A stretch of 64,000 bases of DNA from Pogonophryne albipinna (GCA_028583405.1 CM053244.1:2403607-2467606); one strand, 5' to 3'. Positions 36,557-48,416 are shown, counted from the first letter of the stretch. Made by a program: numbers and translations. Notes: generated from the letters alone by a model not told the origin.

Positions 36557-39500
36557 TGTGTGCTGAAATCTACTCAAACAGAGTACTTCATGATAGTGGT
36601 CAGCTTTTTAACACAAAAGTGTATCTTTCAGTAACTTTCTCAGAGAATTTAAGCATAAATCTGTCAAATGTTCAAAACAGCCTTCACTGAAATAGCCTCA
36701 AAATCACAAACTGCCATTAAGAGTCAGATTCCTAACGAAATCTACTGACACAAAGTACTTCATTATCTACTTTTCAGCTTTTATACACAAAAGTGTATCT
36801 TTCAGTAACTTTCTCAGAGAATTTAAGCATAAATCTGTCAAATGTTCAAAGCAGCCTTCACTGACATAGCCTCAAAATGACAAACTGCCATTAAGAGTCA
36901 GTTTCTTAATGAAATCTACTCCGAGTACTTCATGGTAGTGGTCAGCTTTTTAAGTACAAAAGTGTATCTTTCAGTAAGTTTTTGAGAGATATAAGCATAA
37001 ATCTGTCAATGTTCAAAACAGCCTTCACTGAAATAGCCTCAAAATCACAAACTGCCATTAAGAGTCAGATTCTTAACGAATCTACTGACACAAAGTACTT
37101 CATTATCTACTTTTTCAGCTTTTAAAAAAGAAAAGTGTATCTTTCGGTAACTTTTTGAGAGAATTAAGCATCATTTTGTCAAATGGTCAAAACAGCCTCT
37201 GTTTCAAGCCTCAAAATCACAAACTGCCATTAAGAGGCAGAATCCTAATGAAATCTACTGACACAGAGTACTTCATTATCTACTTTTCAGCTTTTATACA
37301 CAAAAGTGTATCTTGCAGTAACTTTCTCAGAGAATTTAAACATAAATCTGTCAAATGTTCAAAACAGCCTTCACTGACATAGCCTCAAAATCACAAACTT
37401 CCATTAAGAGTCAGATTCTTAACGAAATCTTCTCAGAGTACTTCATGGTAGTGGTCAGCTTTTAAACACAAAAGTGTATCTTTCAGTAACTTTCTCAGAG
37501 AATTTAAGCATAAATCTGTCAAATGTTCAAAACAGCCTTCACTGAAATAGCCTCAAAATCACAAACTGCCATTAAGAGCAGAATCCTAACGAAATCTACT
37601 GACACAGAGTACTTCATTATCTACTTTTCAGCTTTTTATACACAAAAGTGTATCTTTCAGTAACTTTTCTCAGAGAATTTAAGCATAAATCTGTCAAATG
37701 TTCAAACAGCCTTCACTGACATAGCCTCAAAATCACAAACTGCCATTAAGAGTCAGAATCCTAGCGAAATCTACTCAGAGTATTTCATGGTAGTGGTCAG
37801 CTTTTAAATACAAAAGTGTATCTTTCAGTAACTTTTTGAGAGAATTAAGCATAAATCTGTCAAATGTTCAAAACAGCCTTGTTTCACTGAAATGGCGTCA
37901 AAATCACAAACTGGCTGAAACTATACAGTGCATTGGAGAAATTACAGCACAGAGTTTTCTACTACGACACAGATAGTATAATCTATGTGACAAGACAGGG
38001 GCAGTCTCCAGTACTTTCATGGTAGTGGTCAGCTTTTTAAATACAAAAGTGTATCTTTCGGTAACTTTCTGAGAGAATTAAGCATAAATCTGTCAAATGT
38101 TCAAAACAGCCTTCACTGAAATAGCCTCAAAATCACAAACTGCCATTAAGAGTCAGATTCCTAACGAAATCTACTGACACAAAGTACTTCATTATCTACT
38201 TTTCAGCTTTTATACACAAAAGTGTATCTTTCAGTAACTTTCTCAGAGAATTTAAGCATAAATCTGTCAAATGTTCAAAGCAGCCTTCACTGACATAGCC
38301 TCAAAATGACAAACTGCCATTAAGAGTCAGTTTCTTAATGAAATCTACTCCGAGTACTTCATGGTAGTGGTCAGCTTTTTAAGTACAAAAGTGTATCTTT
38401 CAGTAAGTTTTTGAGAGAATTAAGCATAAATCTGTCAAATGTTCAAAACAGCCTTCACTGAAATAGCCTCAAAATCACAAACTGCCATTAAGAGTCAGAT
38501 TCTTAACGAAATCTACTGACACAAAGTACTTCATTATCTACTTTTTCAGCTTTTAAAAAAGAAAAGTGTATCTTTCGGTAACTTTTTGAGAGAATTAAGC
38601 ATCATTTTGTCAAATGGTCAAAACAGCCTCTGTTTCAAGCCTCAAAATCACAAACTGCCATTAAGAGGCAGAATCCTAATGAAATCTACTGACACAGAGT
38701 ACTTCATTATCTACTTTTCAGCTTTTATACACAAAAGTGTATCTTGCAGTAACTTTCTCAGAGAATTTAAACATAAATCTGTCAAATGTTCAAAACAGCC
38801 TTCACTGACATAGCCTCAAAATCACAAACTTCCATTAAGAGTCAGATTCTTAACGAAATCTTCTCAGAGTACTTCATGGTAGTGGTCAGCTTTTAAACAC
38901 AAAAGTGTATCTTTCAGTAACTTTCTCAGAGAATTTAAGCATAAATCTGTCAAATGTTCAAAACAGCCTTCACTGAAATAGCCTCAAAATCACAAACTGC
39001 CATTAAGAGGCAGAATCCTAACGAAATCTACTGACACAGAGTACTTCATTATCTACTTTTCAGCTTTTTATACACAAAAGTGTATCTTTCAGTAACTTTT
39101 CTCAGAGAATTTAAGCATAAATCTGTCAAATGTTCAAAACAGCCTTCACTGACATAGCCTCAAAATCACAAACTGCCATTAAGAGTCAGAATCCTAGCGA
39201 AATCTACTCAGAGTATTTCATGGTAGTGGTCAGCTTTTAAATACAAAAGTGTATCTTTCAGTAACTTTTTGAGAGAATTAAGCATAAATCTGTCAAATGT
39301 TCAAAACAGCCTTGTTTCACTGAAATGGCGTCAAAATCACAAACTGGCTGAAACTATACAGTGCATTGGAGAAATTACAGCACAGAGTTTTCTACTACGA
39401 CACAGATAGTATAATCTATGTGACAAGACAGGGGCAGTCTCCAGTACTTTCATGGTAGTGGTCAGCTTTTTAAATACAAAAGTGTATCTTTCGGTAACTT

Positions 39501-40632
39501 TCTGAGAGAATTAAGCATAAATCTGTCAAATGTTCAAAACAGCCTTCACTGAAATAGCCTCAAAATCACAAACTGCCATTAAGAGTCAGAATCCTAACGA
39601 AATCTACTCCGAGTACTTCATGGTAGTGGTCAGCTTTTTAAGTACAAAAGTGTATCTTTCAGTAAGTTTTTGAGAGAATTAAGCATAAATCTGTCAAATG
39701 TTCAAAACAGCCTTCACTGAAATAGCCTCAAAATCACAAACTGCCATTAAGAGTCAGATTCTTAACGAAATCTACTGACACAAAGTACTTCATTATCTAC
39801 TTTTTCAGCTTTTAAAAAAGAAAAGTGTATCTTTCGGTAACTTTTTGAGAGAATTAAGCATTTGTCAAATGGTCAAAACAGCCTCTGTTTCAAGCCTCAA
39901 AATCACAAACTGCCATTAAGAGGCAGAATCCTAATGAAATCTACTGACACAGAGTACTTCATTATCTACTTTTCAGCTTTTATACACAAAAGTGTATCTT
40001 TCAGTAACTTTCTCAGAGAATTTAAGCATAAATCTGTCAAATGTTCAAAACAGCCTTCACTGACATAGCCTCAAAATCACAAACTGCCATTAAGAGTCAG
40101 AATCCTAACGAAATCTACTCAAACAGAGTACTTCATGGTAGTGGTCAGCTTTTAAACACAAAAGTGTATCTTTCAGTAACTTTCTGAGAGAATTTAAGCA
40201 TAAATCTGTCAAATGTTCAAAACAGCCTTGTTTCACTGAAATAGCGTCAACATCACAAACTGGCTGAAACTGTACAGTGAATTGGAGAAATTACAGCACA
40301 GAGTTTTCTACTACGACACAGATAGTATAATCTATGTGACAAGACAGGGGCAGTCTCCAGTACTTTCATGGTAGTGGACAGCTTTTAAAAAGAAAAGTGT
40401 ATCTTTCGGTAACCTGTTGAGAGAATTAAGCATAAATCTGTCAAATGTTCAAAACAGCCTTGTTTTCACTGAAATAGCCTCAAAATGACAAACTGACATT
40501 AAGAGTCAGATGCTTGATGAAATCTCATGGTAGTGGTCAGCTTTTAAACATAAAAGTGTATCTTTCAGTATCTTTTTGAGAGAATTAAGCATAAATCTGT
40601 CAAATGTTCAAAACTGCCTTGTTTCACTGAAT
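36557..40632. repeat. ~170-bp satellite array, left arm (about two dozen units)
   Basis: Tandem monomers of about 165-175 bp, each containing AAAAGTGTATCTTTCAGTAAC, GAATTTAAGCATAAATCTGTC, AACAGCCTTCACTGA, CCTCAAAATCACAAACTG and CCATTAAGAGTCAG. A higher-order block of about 1431 bp is repeated (compare 37155 with 38586, and 37912 with 39343). A distinctive insert with CTACGACACAGATAG marks three places (about 37955, 39385, 40310). Short frames in it recur with the repeat and are not genes. Confidence 0.95.
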
Positions 40633-40945
40633 TGGATAAATGTATCCGAAAATAGTGTCTCTTAAGGCGGATATAGTCCCCTGATAACTCCCGTTACATT
40701 CCTCCAGAGTTAGAAATAGTGTAAGTTAACTTTTGGAAGAACCAGAGAAAAGGGTGAGAATGGATAAAATATATCCGAAAATAGTGTCTCTTAAGGCAGG
40801 TAGAGTCCCCTGACAACTCCCCTTACATTCATCCAGAGTCAGAAAAAGTTTCTACGTTATCTTTTTTGGGAGAACCAGAGGAAAGGGGTGAAAATGGAGA
40901 AATTATATCCGAAAATAGTGTCTCTTAAGGCGGGTAGAGTATGGG
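40633..40945. repeat. ~125-bp repeats next to the palindrome centre, left arm
   Basis: Three copies of a block holding TCCGAAAATAGTGTCTCTTA, the first two also with AGTCCCCTGA and CCAGAG (from about 40640, 40765 and 40905). The mirror is at about 45065-45375. They separate the satellite array from the central hairpin. Confidence 0.8.
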
Positions 40946-41180
40946 AATTGAACGATAAACCGATCACTGTAAATGAAACGCGGAGAGAAGCAGCAGTGCA
41001 AATCGTTAAGTCTATTACCTTGTATGCACTACGACACTAACTTGGTCAAATGTAATGTGTTTTTTTTTTTAATGAAAATGTGTTGAATGTTGTGTTTTCA
41101 ATTAAACAACCATTACAAAATGAAAATGTGTTTTATTTAATTTTTTGCTTTCATATATAGTAATAGTATTTTAAACGAAA

Positions 41181-41291
41181 CATTTAAAGTGTATCATGTG
41201 CTCTCATTGTATGCTCTGTTTTTTTTTAGATGTAATGCATCTTTGTGTCAAAAACAGAGCATACAATGAGAGCACATGATACACTTTAAAG
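41181..41291. repeat. Central hairpin of the giant palindrome
   Basis: CATTTAAAGTGTATCATGTG... at 41181-41227 pairs with 41248-41291, leaving a loop of about 20 bp around 41236. The right half was cut by the Kolobok insertion at TTAA. The sequence after the Kolobok (TTAAATGTTTCGTTTA) completes the mirror of AAACGAAACATTTAA on the left, so it defines the empty site. Confidence 0.9.
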
Positions 41292-41633
41292 GTCCCATTG
41301 CATGGTCCTTTCTACTGATCATAATACCATTATTGAGGGATATTACAATAGAAAAATACTGTGCAATTTTCCAAACTCAGATTGGTTTCTCATACATTAT
41401 CTCTGTATAGTATGAGTTTTCACTCCCTGTGCTAAACGGCTCGATGGAGTTCCGGCCCCCACCCTCCTGTGCGTCCAGTGTGCTCCGATTGGTCAGCTCT
41501 GCCACTCTGTTCTGATTAGTCAACCACCAGAGAGGCTCTGCCCCTGTTGACATCTGCCGTAAAGTGGTTTAGCGGGTACTTAGCAACACTAGATTTGAGA
41601 ATCGATAGATAGATAGCTTACATATAGCATACA

Positions 41634-42629
41634 ATGGCGTATGGAGCATACAATTTCGAACCTCCGTTCGATCCTAGAATAGACCAAATCTTGAGTCTTG
41701 CCTCGCCGTTCACTAGAGCAGACCAAACAGTGTCATTGTGGTACGTTTTTATCTAGTATATGTCTTACATTTCAGATGTCATCAGATGTACCTACAACTG
41801 TTGTTATTTAGGTGCCGTTGTGGAAACTGCGCTTTGATGCCAAGTGACGGAGAAAACGTGTGCTGCAATAGCATAAGAAAGGTAGCCTAGCTTAGTTACA
41901 TTATGTCGGCAGCTAGCTGAAAACACCAACAGTAGCACACATATACCAAGATATACAGCATACATATTTTTCAAGTCAATAGACTATTATATGCACTTTT
42001 ATTACTTCCTTAGTAATTGAATGTTTATTTCGTAAACCTTTCCCATAGTTGGTTTAATTGCTAAACGTGTTTTGTAACACATCTTACCTTCATAGGTTGT
42101 AACACGCATGCTGCAAGTTCCAGAACCCATTAACTGCATGGTTGACCACCCAGGACTAGAGCCTAACTGCTTGAACCCATACACCCTGCAGAATCTCCAC
42201 AATATTTATAAATACAGTTTCGGACCTTTGACAAATACAACAGAAGAAGAGTAAGTTATTGTTACCTGTAATAAACTACTACCATTTGATGAAAAATCAA
42301 ATCATGGTTTGCTATATATGAATGATATGTCATAGGAGCAAATAATTCAGGAAAGAAAGGCTACTAAGTATTTCCATCAAACTTTATTTTTACAAATGTA
42401 CAAAATGTGTGAATGTACACTGTACATCATCCATTCCTCTCCTGATAGGCGTTTTCGATATCTTGCGTATCGCAGCTTTGTAAGCTGGTGCTGGGGATAT
42501 TTAGGGCGAGGCATCAGAGTGGTGATTCCGTCGTGTGTTGTGCTCCAGATCCGCCAGGAGTTTCCAGATCTGGCTGGACAATATGTAGGATTTCGACCTC
42601 CTTTGGGGGGAAACGGGAGAAACGGCTGA
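41634..42629 (+). CDS. P2X7 receptor ballast-domain-like protein, four exons, 170 aa
   Basis: Exons 41634-41740, 41812-41881, 42096-42250 and 42449-42629 join in phase with GT-AG introns (donors GTACGT, GTAGCC, GTAAGT) and give 513 bp ending in TGA. The start is the only ATG opening exon 1. The product begins MAYGAYNFEPPFDPR. It has a CxC-x2-C cysteine cluster (WCRCGNC), CC in exon 2, HPGLEPNCLN in exon 3, and AYRSFVSWCWGYLGR, PSCVVLQIRQEFP and GQYVGF in exon 4. This is the order of the zinc- and GDP-binding cytoplasmic ballast domain at the C-terminus of vertebrate P2X7. There are no receptor transmembrane helices or ATP-binding ectodomain. No stop or frameshift is visible. Its role in the transposon is unknown. 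Confidence 0.8.
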
Positions 42630-44517
42630 CAATCATTTCCTCCTTGGGGGGCCTGTCAAATTGAGTTGACAGGTCCTCTGGGACGTGGATTCGTTTCAGC
42701 TCGTCCACAAAGGGTGTAGGGTCCAGAAAGACTTTGTGAAACACAAGCCTCGTCAGCTCATCCACATAGACTGAAAAAGAAAGCATTGTATAAATAATTT
42801 GTTATTGTTATTCACTTTTTGTATTTAATGTAATACTTTTATTGTTCATTGTATCTTTAATCATTTGAAATGTAAGTTCTGTTAATAATAATAAAAATAA
42901 AAACAAATATTTCACAACTTACTGTATGTCGGGTCGTTCTTAACAGGCTTGACCGTACACTCTCCCCTCTTTGATTTTGGATAATCCAATTTGAAGACAA
43001 GTTTTCCTGCAGCAGTTGTCGCTTGGTCACGCCCAGCATTCTCGTTGTGATGCATTGCTGCTAGACACAACCTATAGAATAGCAAAAATAAAATGAGACT
43101 TTGTGTTATGACAGAATAAAACCCTCATGCCACTAAACAGTGACTGTGTTATAAGATGCTACAGAATAAAGTATACAGTGTATTACCTGCACAACATTCC
43201 AATGAAGGGGAAAACCACATTTTTTGGGGTAAAACGCATAATTAAGTTGTGGAAGGACTCCAGGGATGTGGTCTGGTAGTGATGGCTTAGCTTTAGCACA
43301 TCTTTGAGAACTCTCTTGTTGGTGGGTATCGTTTCAACTCTGGCGAGTGTTATTGAGCCTTGAGTAAAATGACAAAGACATTAGGTAAATCACCAGCACA
43401 TTAGAACATTACAATAATTTGCCATAACAACAATGTTATATTTACATTCTATATTGTTGATCTTATGAAGGAAGTGAAATATTGAACTTACCACCTTTTA
43501 GGTAAGGTTTATTTGCATCGCTTGCGGCTCCTACAGGATGTGTGCACTTGGGGAACAGGGGGTCATCATGCACGTGAACGTTTTGTAGGTGGTTGACCAG
43601 TGACGTCCACCTTGCCACCTTCTCCGGCCCCGAGGTTGTGCTCGTCGCACTCCAGTAGACATGTTTTTTATGCTGCGCAGCCACCTCTTCAACTTTGTGT
43701 CACAGTCCTTGTTCTGTGTAAGTTTCAGAAGTTTCTTGGACAAACCTCATAAAAAAAAAAGCACATGCACAAGTTAATATTCAAGCCATAGTGTGGAAAT
43801 GACGTGCTGTGATGGACTAGGCTTAGCAAGAACATCTTACAATTGCAATATTATACAGTTAGTCTGCTACGGTCGGTCATTCATTGTAGCTGGCATGAAA
43901 ACAATGTTTTTCATAACATCTCTAGGTTAGAGCTTCTAGCTTAGCTTATTAATGGTAGCTCGGTAGACTACACAAACGGCAACTGTAATTACTGACCGTA
44001 CGGTTAAATCACCCGGAGTATACTGTCTATGAGTATTTCGTGTGTGTTTGCAGACATTCTCCTGCTATGAGATACATGTAAGGCCATGTGCTAACATCGG
44101 TGTTGAGGTCTGGGAATGCTCGTTAGCCCTCGTGTTTACCTCGGTAGCATAGCATTAGCATAGCATAGCATTTACACAGTCGTGGTAGATACATTGTTTG
44201 TTTTAAACAGAATAAATACACAAACCACAATGAATACTTACAGGTTGTGTACCCGAATCTCCCGCTGGTCCAAACAAAGTAGGAACAGCATCGTCCTCCA
44301 ATATCAGCTTTGCAAGTCCGAAGCTAAACATTGTTTTCAAGTTTTTAAAGCTTTGGTCCGTGTAATGCCGCGCACACACAACAGTACCGGCTGGTAAATC
44401 AGCTGGAACAGTGTTAAAAAGGAATGTCAACCACTGACTTCGTCGTGGTTCTGCCTTCGGTACTGCAAACATTGTGGATTTCTCCACACAAGACAGGCAT
44501 CAGACCCTCCGCGACAT
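42514..44517 (-). pseudogene. THAP-domain transposase-like gene, about five exons, broken
   Basis: Exon A (44517-44242) is a THAP zinc finger: CLSC, then CARHY and the diagnostic AVPTLF, ending at donor GTAAGT. Exon B (about 43734-43492) has KKLLKLTQNKDC and then, after a one-base frameshift near 43665, YWSATSTTSG and HLQNVHVHDDPLFPKC. Exon C is 43358-43187 (NKRVLKDVLKLSHHYQTTS, LESFHNLI). Exon D is 43071-42923 (HHNENAGRDQ). Exon E is 42770-42514 (YVDELTRLVF, QFDRPPKEEMI). C-E show no internal stop. A TGA at 44500-44502 lies directly before the first zinc Cys, after MSRRV. The acceptor of exon B was chosen for phase. This copy should not make full transposase. Confidence 0.75.
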
Positions 44518-44581
44518 GACTGGATAGAGCTTTGAAAAGAAGCAGGTTTTACGACACTTAATATGGTCGGCTGGCAGAGGA

Positions 44582-44640
44582 AGTGACGTCACGCGGTGCA
44601 GCTACGTCACGCGGTGCAGCTACGTCACGCGGGGCAGGAA
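44582..44640. promoter_or_regulatory. Triplicated CGTCACGCGG repeat with CRE palindrome
   Basis: Three tandem copies of an 18-bp unit (CGTCACGCGGTGCAGCTA) starting with a perfect TGACGTCA at 44584-44591. It lies about 70-120 bp upstream of the THAP gene ATG. CRE-like sites near a start suggest a CREB/ATF-responsive promoter, but this is inference. Confidence 0.45.
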
Positions 44641-45064
44641 GTAAACAATGGAAACTGAGAAATCTCCAACGAGGCTTTTGGGGGAGGTCTTTTCTGTGTT
44701 AGAGTTTTACTCCCTACAGGGTGTACTTTGAGGGGTTTTGACTTTGCAGACTGTTTACATGCATGGACACCTTCATAACACACAAGGAGACGGGTAATAA
44801 CCGGAAAAGCATGCAATGGGCCCTTTAAATGTTTCGTTTACAATACTATTACTATATATGAAAGCAAAAAAATAAAATAAAACACATTTTCATTTTGTAA
44901 TGGTTGTTTAATTGAAAACACAACATTCAACACATTTTCCTAAAAAAAAACACATTACATCTTACCAAGTTAGTGTCGTAGTGCATACAAGGTAATAGAC
45001 TTAACGATTTGCACTGCTGCTTCTCTCCGCGTTTCATTTACAGTGATCGGTTTATCGTTCAATT

Positions 45065-45377
45065 CCCATACTCTACCCGCCTTAAGAGACACTATTTTCG
45101 GATACAATTTCTCCATTTTCACCCCTTTCCTCTGGTTCTCCCAAAAAATATAACGTAGAGACTTTTTCTGACTCTGGATGAATGTAAGGGGAGTTGTCAG
45201 GGGACTCTACCTGCCTTAAGAGACAGTATTTTCGGATATATTTTATCCATTTTCACCCTTTTCTCTGGTTCTTCCAAAAGTTAACTTACACTATTTCTAA
45301 CTCTGGAGGAATGTAACGGGAGTTATCAGGGGACTATATCCGCCTTAGGAGACACTATTTTCGGATACATTTATCCA
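45065..45377. repeat. ~125-bp repeats next to the palindrome centre, right arm
   Basis: Mirror of 40633-40945, with the AGACACTATTTTCGGATA block repeated three times. Small differences from the left arm (AGACAGTATTTT in one copy) show the arms are not perfectly homogenised. Confidence 0.8.
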
Positions 45378-47503
45378 ATTCAGTGAAACAAGGCAGTTTT
45401 GAACATTTGACAGATTTATGCTTAATTCTCTCAAAAAGATACTGAAAGATACACTTTTATGTTTAAAAGCTGACCACTACCATGAGATTTCGTCAAGCAT
45501 CTGACTCTTAATGTCAGTTTGTCATTTTGAGGCTATTTCAGTGAAAACAAGGCTGTTTTGAACATTTGACAGATTTATGCTTAATTCTCTCAAAAGATAC
45601 ACTTTTCTTTTTAAAAGCTGTCCACTACCATGAAAGTACTGGAGACTGCCCCTGTCTTGTCACATAGATTATACTATCTGTGTCGTAGTAGAAAACTCTG
45701 TGCTGTAATTTCTCCAATTCACTGTACAGTTTCAGCCAGTTTGTGATGTTGACGCTATTTCAGTGAAACAAGGCTGTTTTGAACATTTGACAGATTTATG
45801 CTTAAATTCTCTCAGAAAGTTACTGAAAGATACACTTTTGTGTTTAAAAGCTGACCACTACCATGAAGTACTCTGTTTGAGTAGATTTCGTTAGGATTCT
45901 GACTCTTAATGGCAGTTTGTGATTTTGAGGCTATTTCAGTGAAGGCCGTTTTGAACATTTGACAGATTTATGCTTAATTCTCTCAAAAAGTTACCGAAAG
46001 ATACACTTTTGTATTTAAAAAGCTGACCACTACCATGAAAGTACTGGAGACTGCCCCTGTCTTGTCACATAGATTATACTATCTGTGTCGTAGTAGAAAA
46101 CTCTGTGCTGTAATTTCTCCAATTCACTGTATAGTTTCAGCCAGTTTGTGATTTTGACGCCATTTCAGTGAAACAAGGCTGTTTTGAACATTTGACAGAT
46201 TTATGCTTAATTCTCTCAAAAAGTTACTGAAAGATACACTTTTGTATTTAAAAGCTGACCACTACCATGAAATACTCTGAGTAGATTTCGCTAGGATTCT
46301 GACTCTTAATGGCAGTTTGTGATTTTGAGGCTATGTCAGTGAAGGCTGTTTTGAACATTTGACAGATTTATGCTTAAATTCTCTGAGAAAGTTACTGCAA
46401 GATACACTTTTGTGTATAAAAGCTGAACAAGTAGATAATTAAGTACTTTGTGTCAGTAGATTTCGTTAAGAATCTGCCTCTTAATGGCAGTTTGTGATTT
46501 TGAGGCTTGAAACAGAGGCTGTTTTGACCATTTGACAAAATGATGCTTAATTCTCTCAAAAAGTTACCGAAAGATACACTTTTCTTTTTTAAAAGCTGAA
46601 AAAGTAGATAATGAAGTACTTTGTGTCAGTATATTTCGTTAAGAATCTGACTCTTAATGGCAGTTTGTCATTTTGAGGCTATTTCAGTGAAGGCTGTTTT
46701 GAACATTTGACAGATTTATGCTTAATTCTCTCAAAAAGTTACTGAAAGATACACTTTTGTATTTAAAAGCTGACCACTACCATGAAGTACTCTGAGTAGA
46801 TTTCGTTAGGATTCTGCCTCTTAATGGCAGTTTGTGATTTTGAGGCTTGAAACAGAGGCTGTTTTGACCATTTGACAAAATTATGCTTAATTCTCTCAAA
46901 AAGTTACCGAAAGATACACTTTTCTTTTTTAAAAGCTGAAAAAGTAGATAATGAAGTACTTTGTGTCAGTAGATTTCGTTAAGAATCTGACTCTTAATGG
47001 CAGTTTGTGATTTTGAGGCTATTTCAGTGAAGGCTGTTTTGAACATTTGACAGATTTATGCTTAAATTCTCTCAGAAAGTTACAGAAAGATACACTTTTG
47101 TGTTTAAAAAGCTGGCCCCTACCATGAAAGTACTCTGTGTCAGGAGATATCGTCAATCATCTGACTCTTAATGGCAGTTTGTCATTTTGAGGCTATTTCA
47201 GTGTAGGCTGTTTTGAATATTTGACAGATTTATGCTTAAATTTCTCTAAGAAAGTTACTGAAAGATACACTTTTGTGTATAAAAGCTGAAAAGTAGATAA
47301 TGAAGTACTTTGTGTCAGTAGATTTCGTTAAGAATCTGACTCTTAATGGCAGTTTGTCATTTTGAGGCTATTTCAGTGAAGGCTGTTTTGAACATTTGAC
47401 CGATTTATGCTTAAATTCTCTGAGAAAGTTACTGAAAGATACACTTTTGTGTTAAAAAGCTGACCACTATCATGAAGTACTCTGAGTAGATTTCAGCACA
47501 CAG
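45378..47503. repeat. ~170-bp satellite array, right arm (about a dozen units)
   Basis: Inverted counterpart of 36557-40632 made of the same monomer, at roughly half the length. The 1431-bp higher-order duplication of the left arm is absent here. The CTATCTGTGTCGTAG marker occurs twice (about 45670 and 46080), against three times on the left. Confidence 0.95.
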
Positions 47504-48415
47504 GGACTCTACTGTAAACAGAAAAAACATAACATTTGTAAGTATCTAATAATATACTATCCACATAATATACTAGTTTAACCCCTACCAATTTATTTAT
47601 TTATTTTTTAATAATTACATGATATTATAAAATAAAAAATAAAAAGTACTTACCAGAGTTTTTCAAGATCAGATACAGGTCAAGAAAATGCATAGAGGAG
47701 GTATGGTGCTGGCTCATTAGCCCTCTCACTCTTCTTAGAATGATCCTGTGCAATTTTTAAAAGTTGAACTCTTATCCCCTATAAACCAAAATAACAATAG
47801 CCCTTAATTAACACTAATCATTTAAAAAAAAAAATCTTACATCTAATTTAGAGAGGACAACTAAAAAAAGTGTAAGGTGACTTTTTTAAACTAATTCCAC
47901 CACATATATATCTTATTTTAACCCTATGATGTATTTACTTTAGAGAGTCCTCTCCTGCTGATATTCAGGTGTGTGTCTGCATATGGTATCTCTGCTTTAA
48001 AGAGTCCTTTAGCCAGGTGATTAACGATGCTTCTTTTGTCCCCCCACAGAGTGAAACTTAGTTATCACTATTAAAACCTAAATAAGATATTTTTTAAATT
48101 AATATGAATACCTTCTTTGCAAACAGATACTTCCTTGTAGTTAACAGTTTCACAAAAACTTGAAAAGACACATCCTTAGCAAGCACTAATCATTTAAAGC
48201 AAAACCCTGAATCAAATCTAGAGAGGACAATAACGTTTTTAGGTGTCTTAGTGAGTGAAAATTAATGGCTGTTTTATTTAGTTTGAGCGTATTTCTTTTT
48301 TAGAAAAAAAACTCCATCCCCTCGCTTCTCACCTCACAGAGAGTGTCTTAATCAACATATAGATTAACATCCCAGGCTTATCTCAAACCCCCACATCAAA
48401 GGCCAACTCCAACGT

Positions 48416-48416
<1 letters not shown>

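Larger units (their letters stand above)
41290..44824. mobile_element. Kolobok-like transposon carrying P2X7-ballast and THAP genes
   Basis: A 3535-bp element with inverted ends AGGTCCCATTGCATG / CATGCAATGGGCCCT, flanked by TTAA on both sides (41286-41289, 44825-44828). TTAA duplication plus a THAP-domain protein fits the Kolobok superfamily. It carries two convergent multi-exon genes: P2X7-ballast-like on plus (41634-42629) and THAP transposase-like on minus (44517-42514). It sits just right of the centre of the giant palindrome. A shortened relative is at 23534-24347. Family assignment needs comparison with known Kolobok transposases. Confidence 0.8.

Noticed and set aside
37155..40068. Three recurring 68-75-codon frames
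   Set aside because: They recur with the satellite higher-order repeat and translate the monomers; no protein evidence.
42396..42448. Upstream ATG of the plus-strand frame that contains the last ballast exon
   Set aside because: The first 18 codons read intron sequence; a good acceptor (CTGATAG) at 42448 and in-phase joining to exon 3 support splicing instead.
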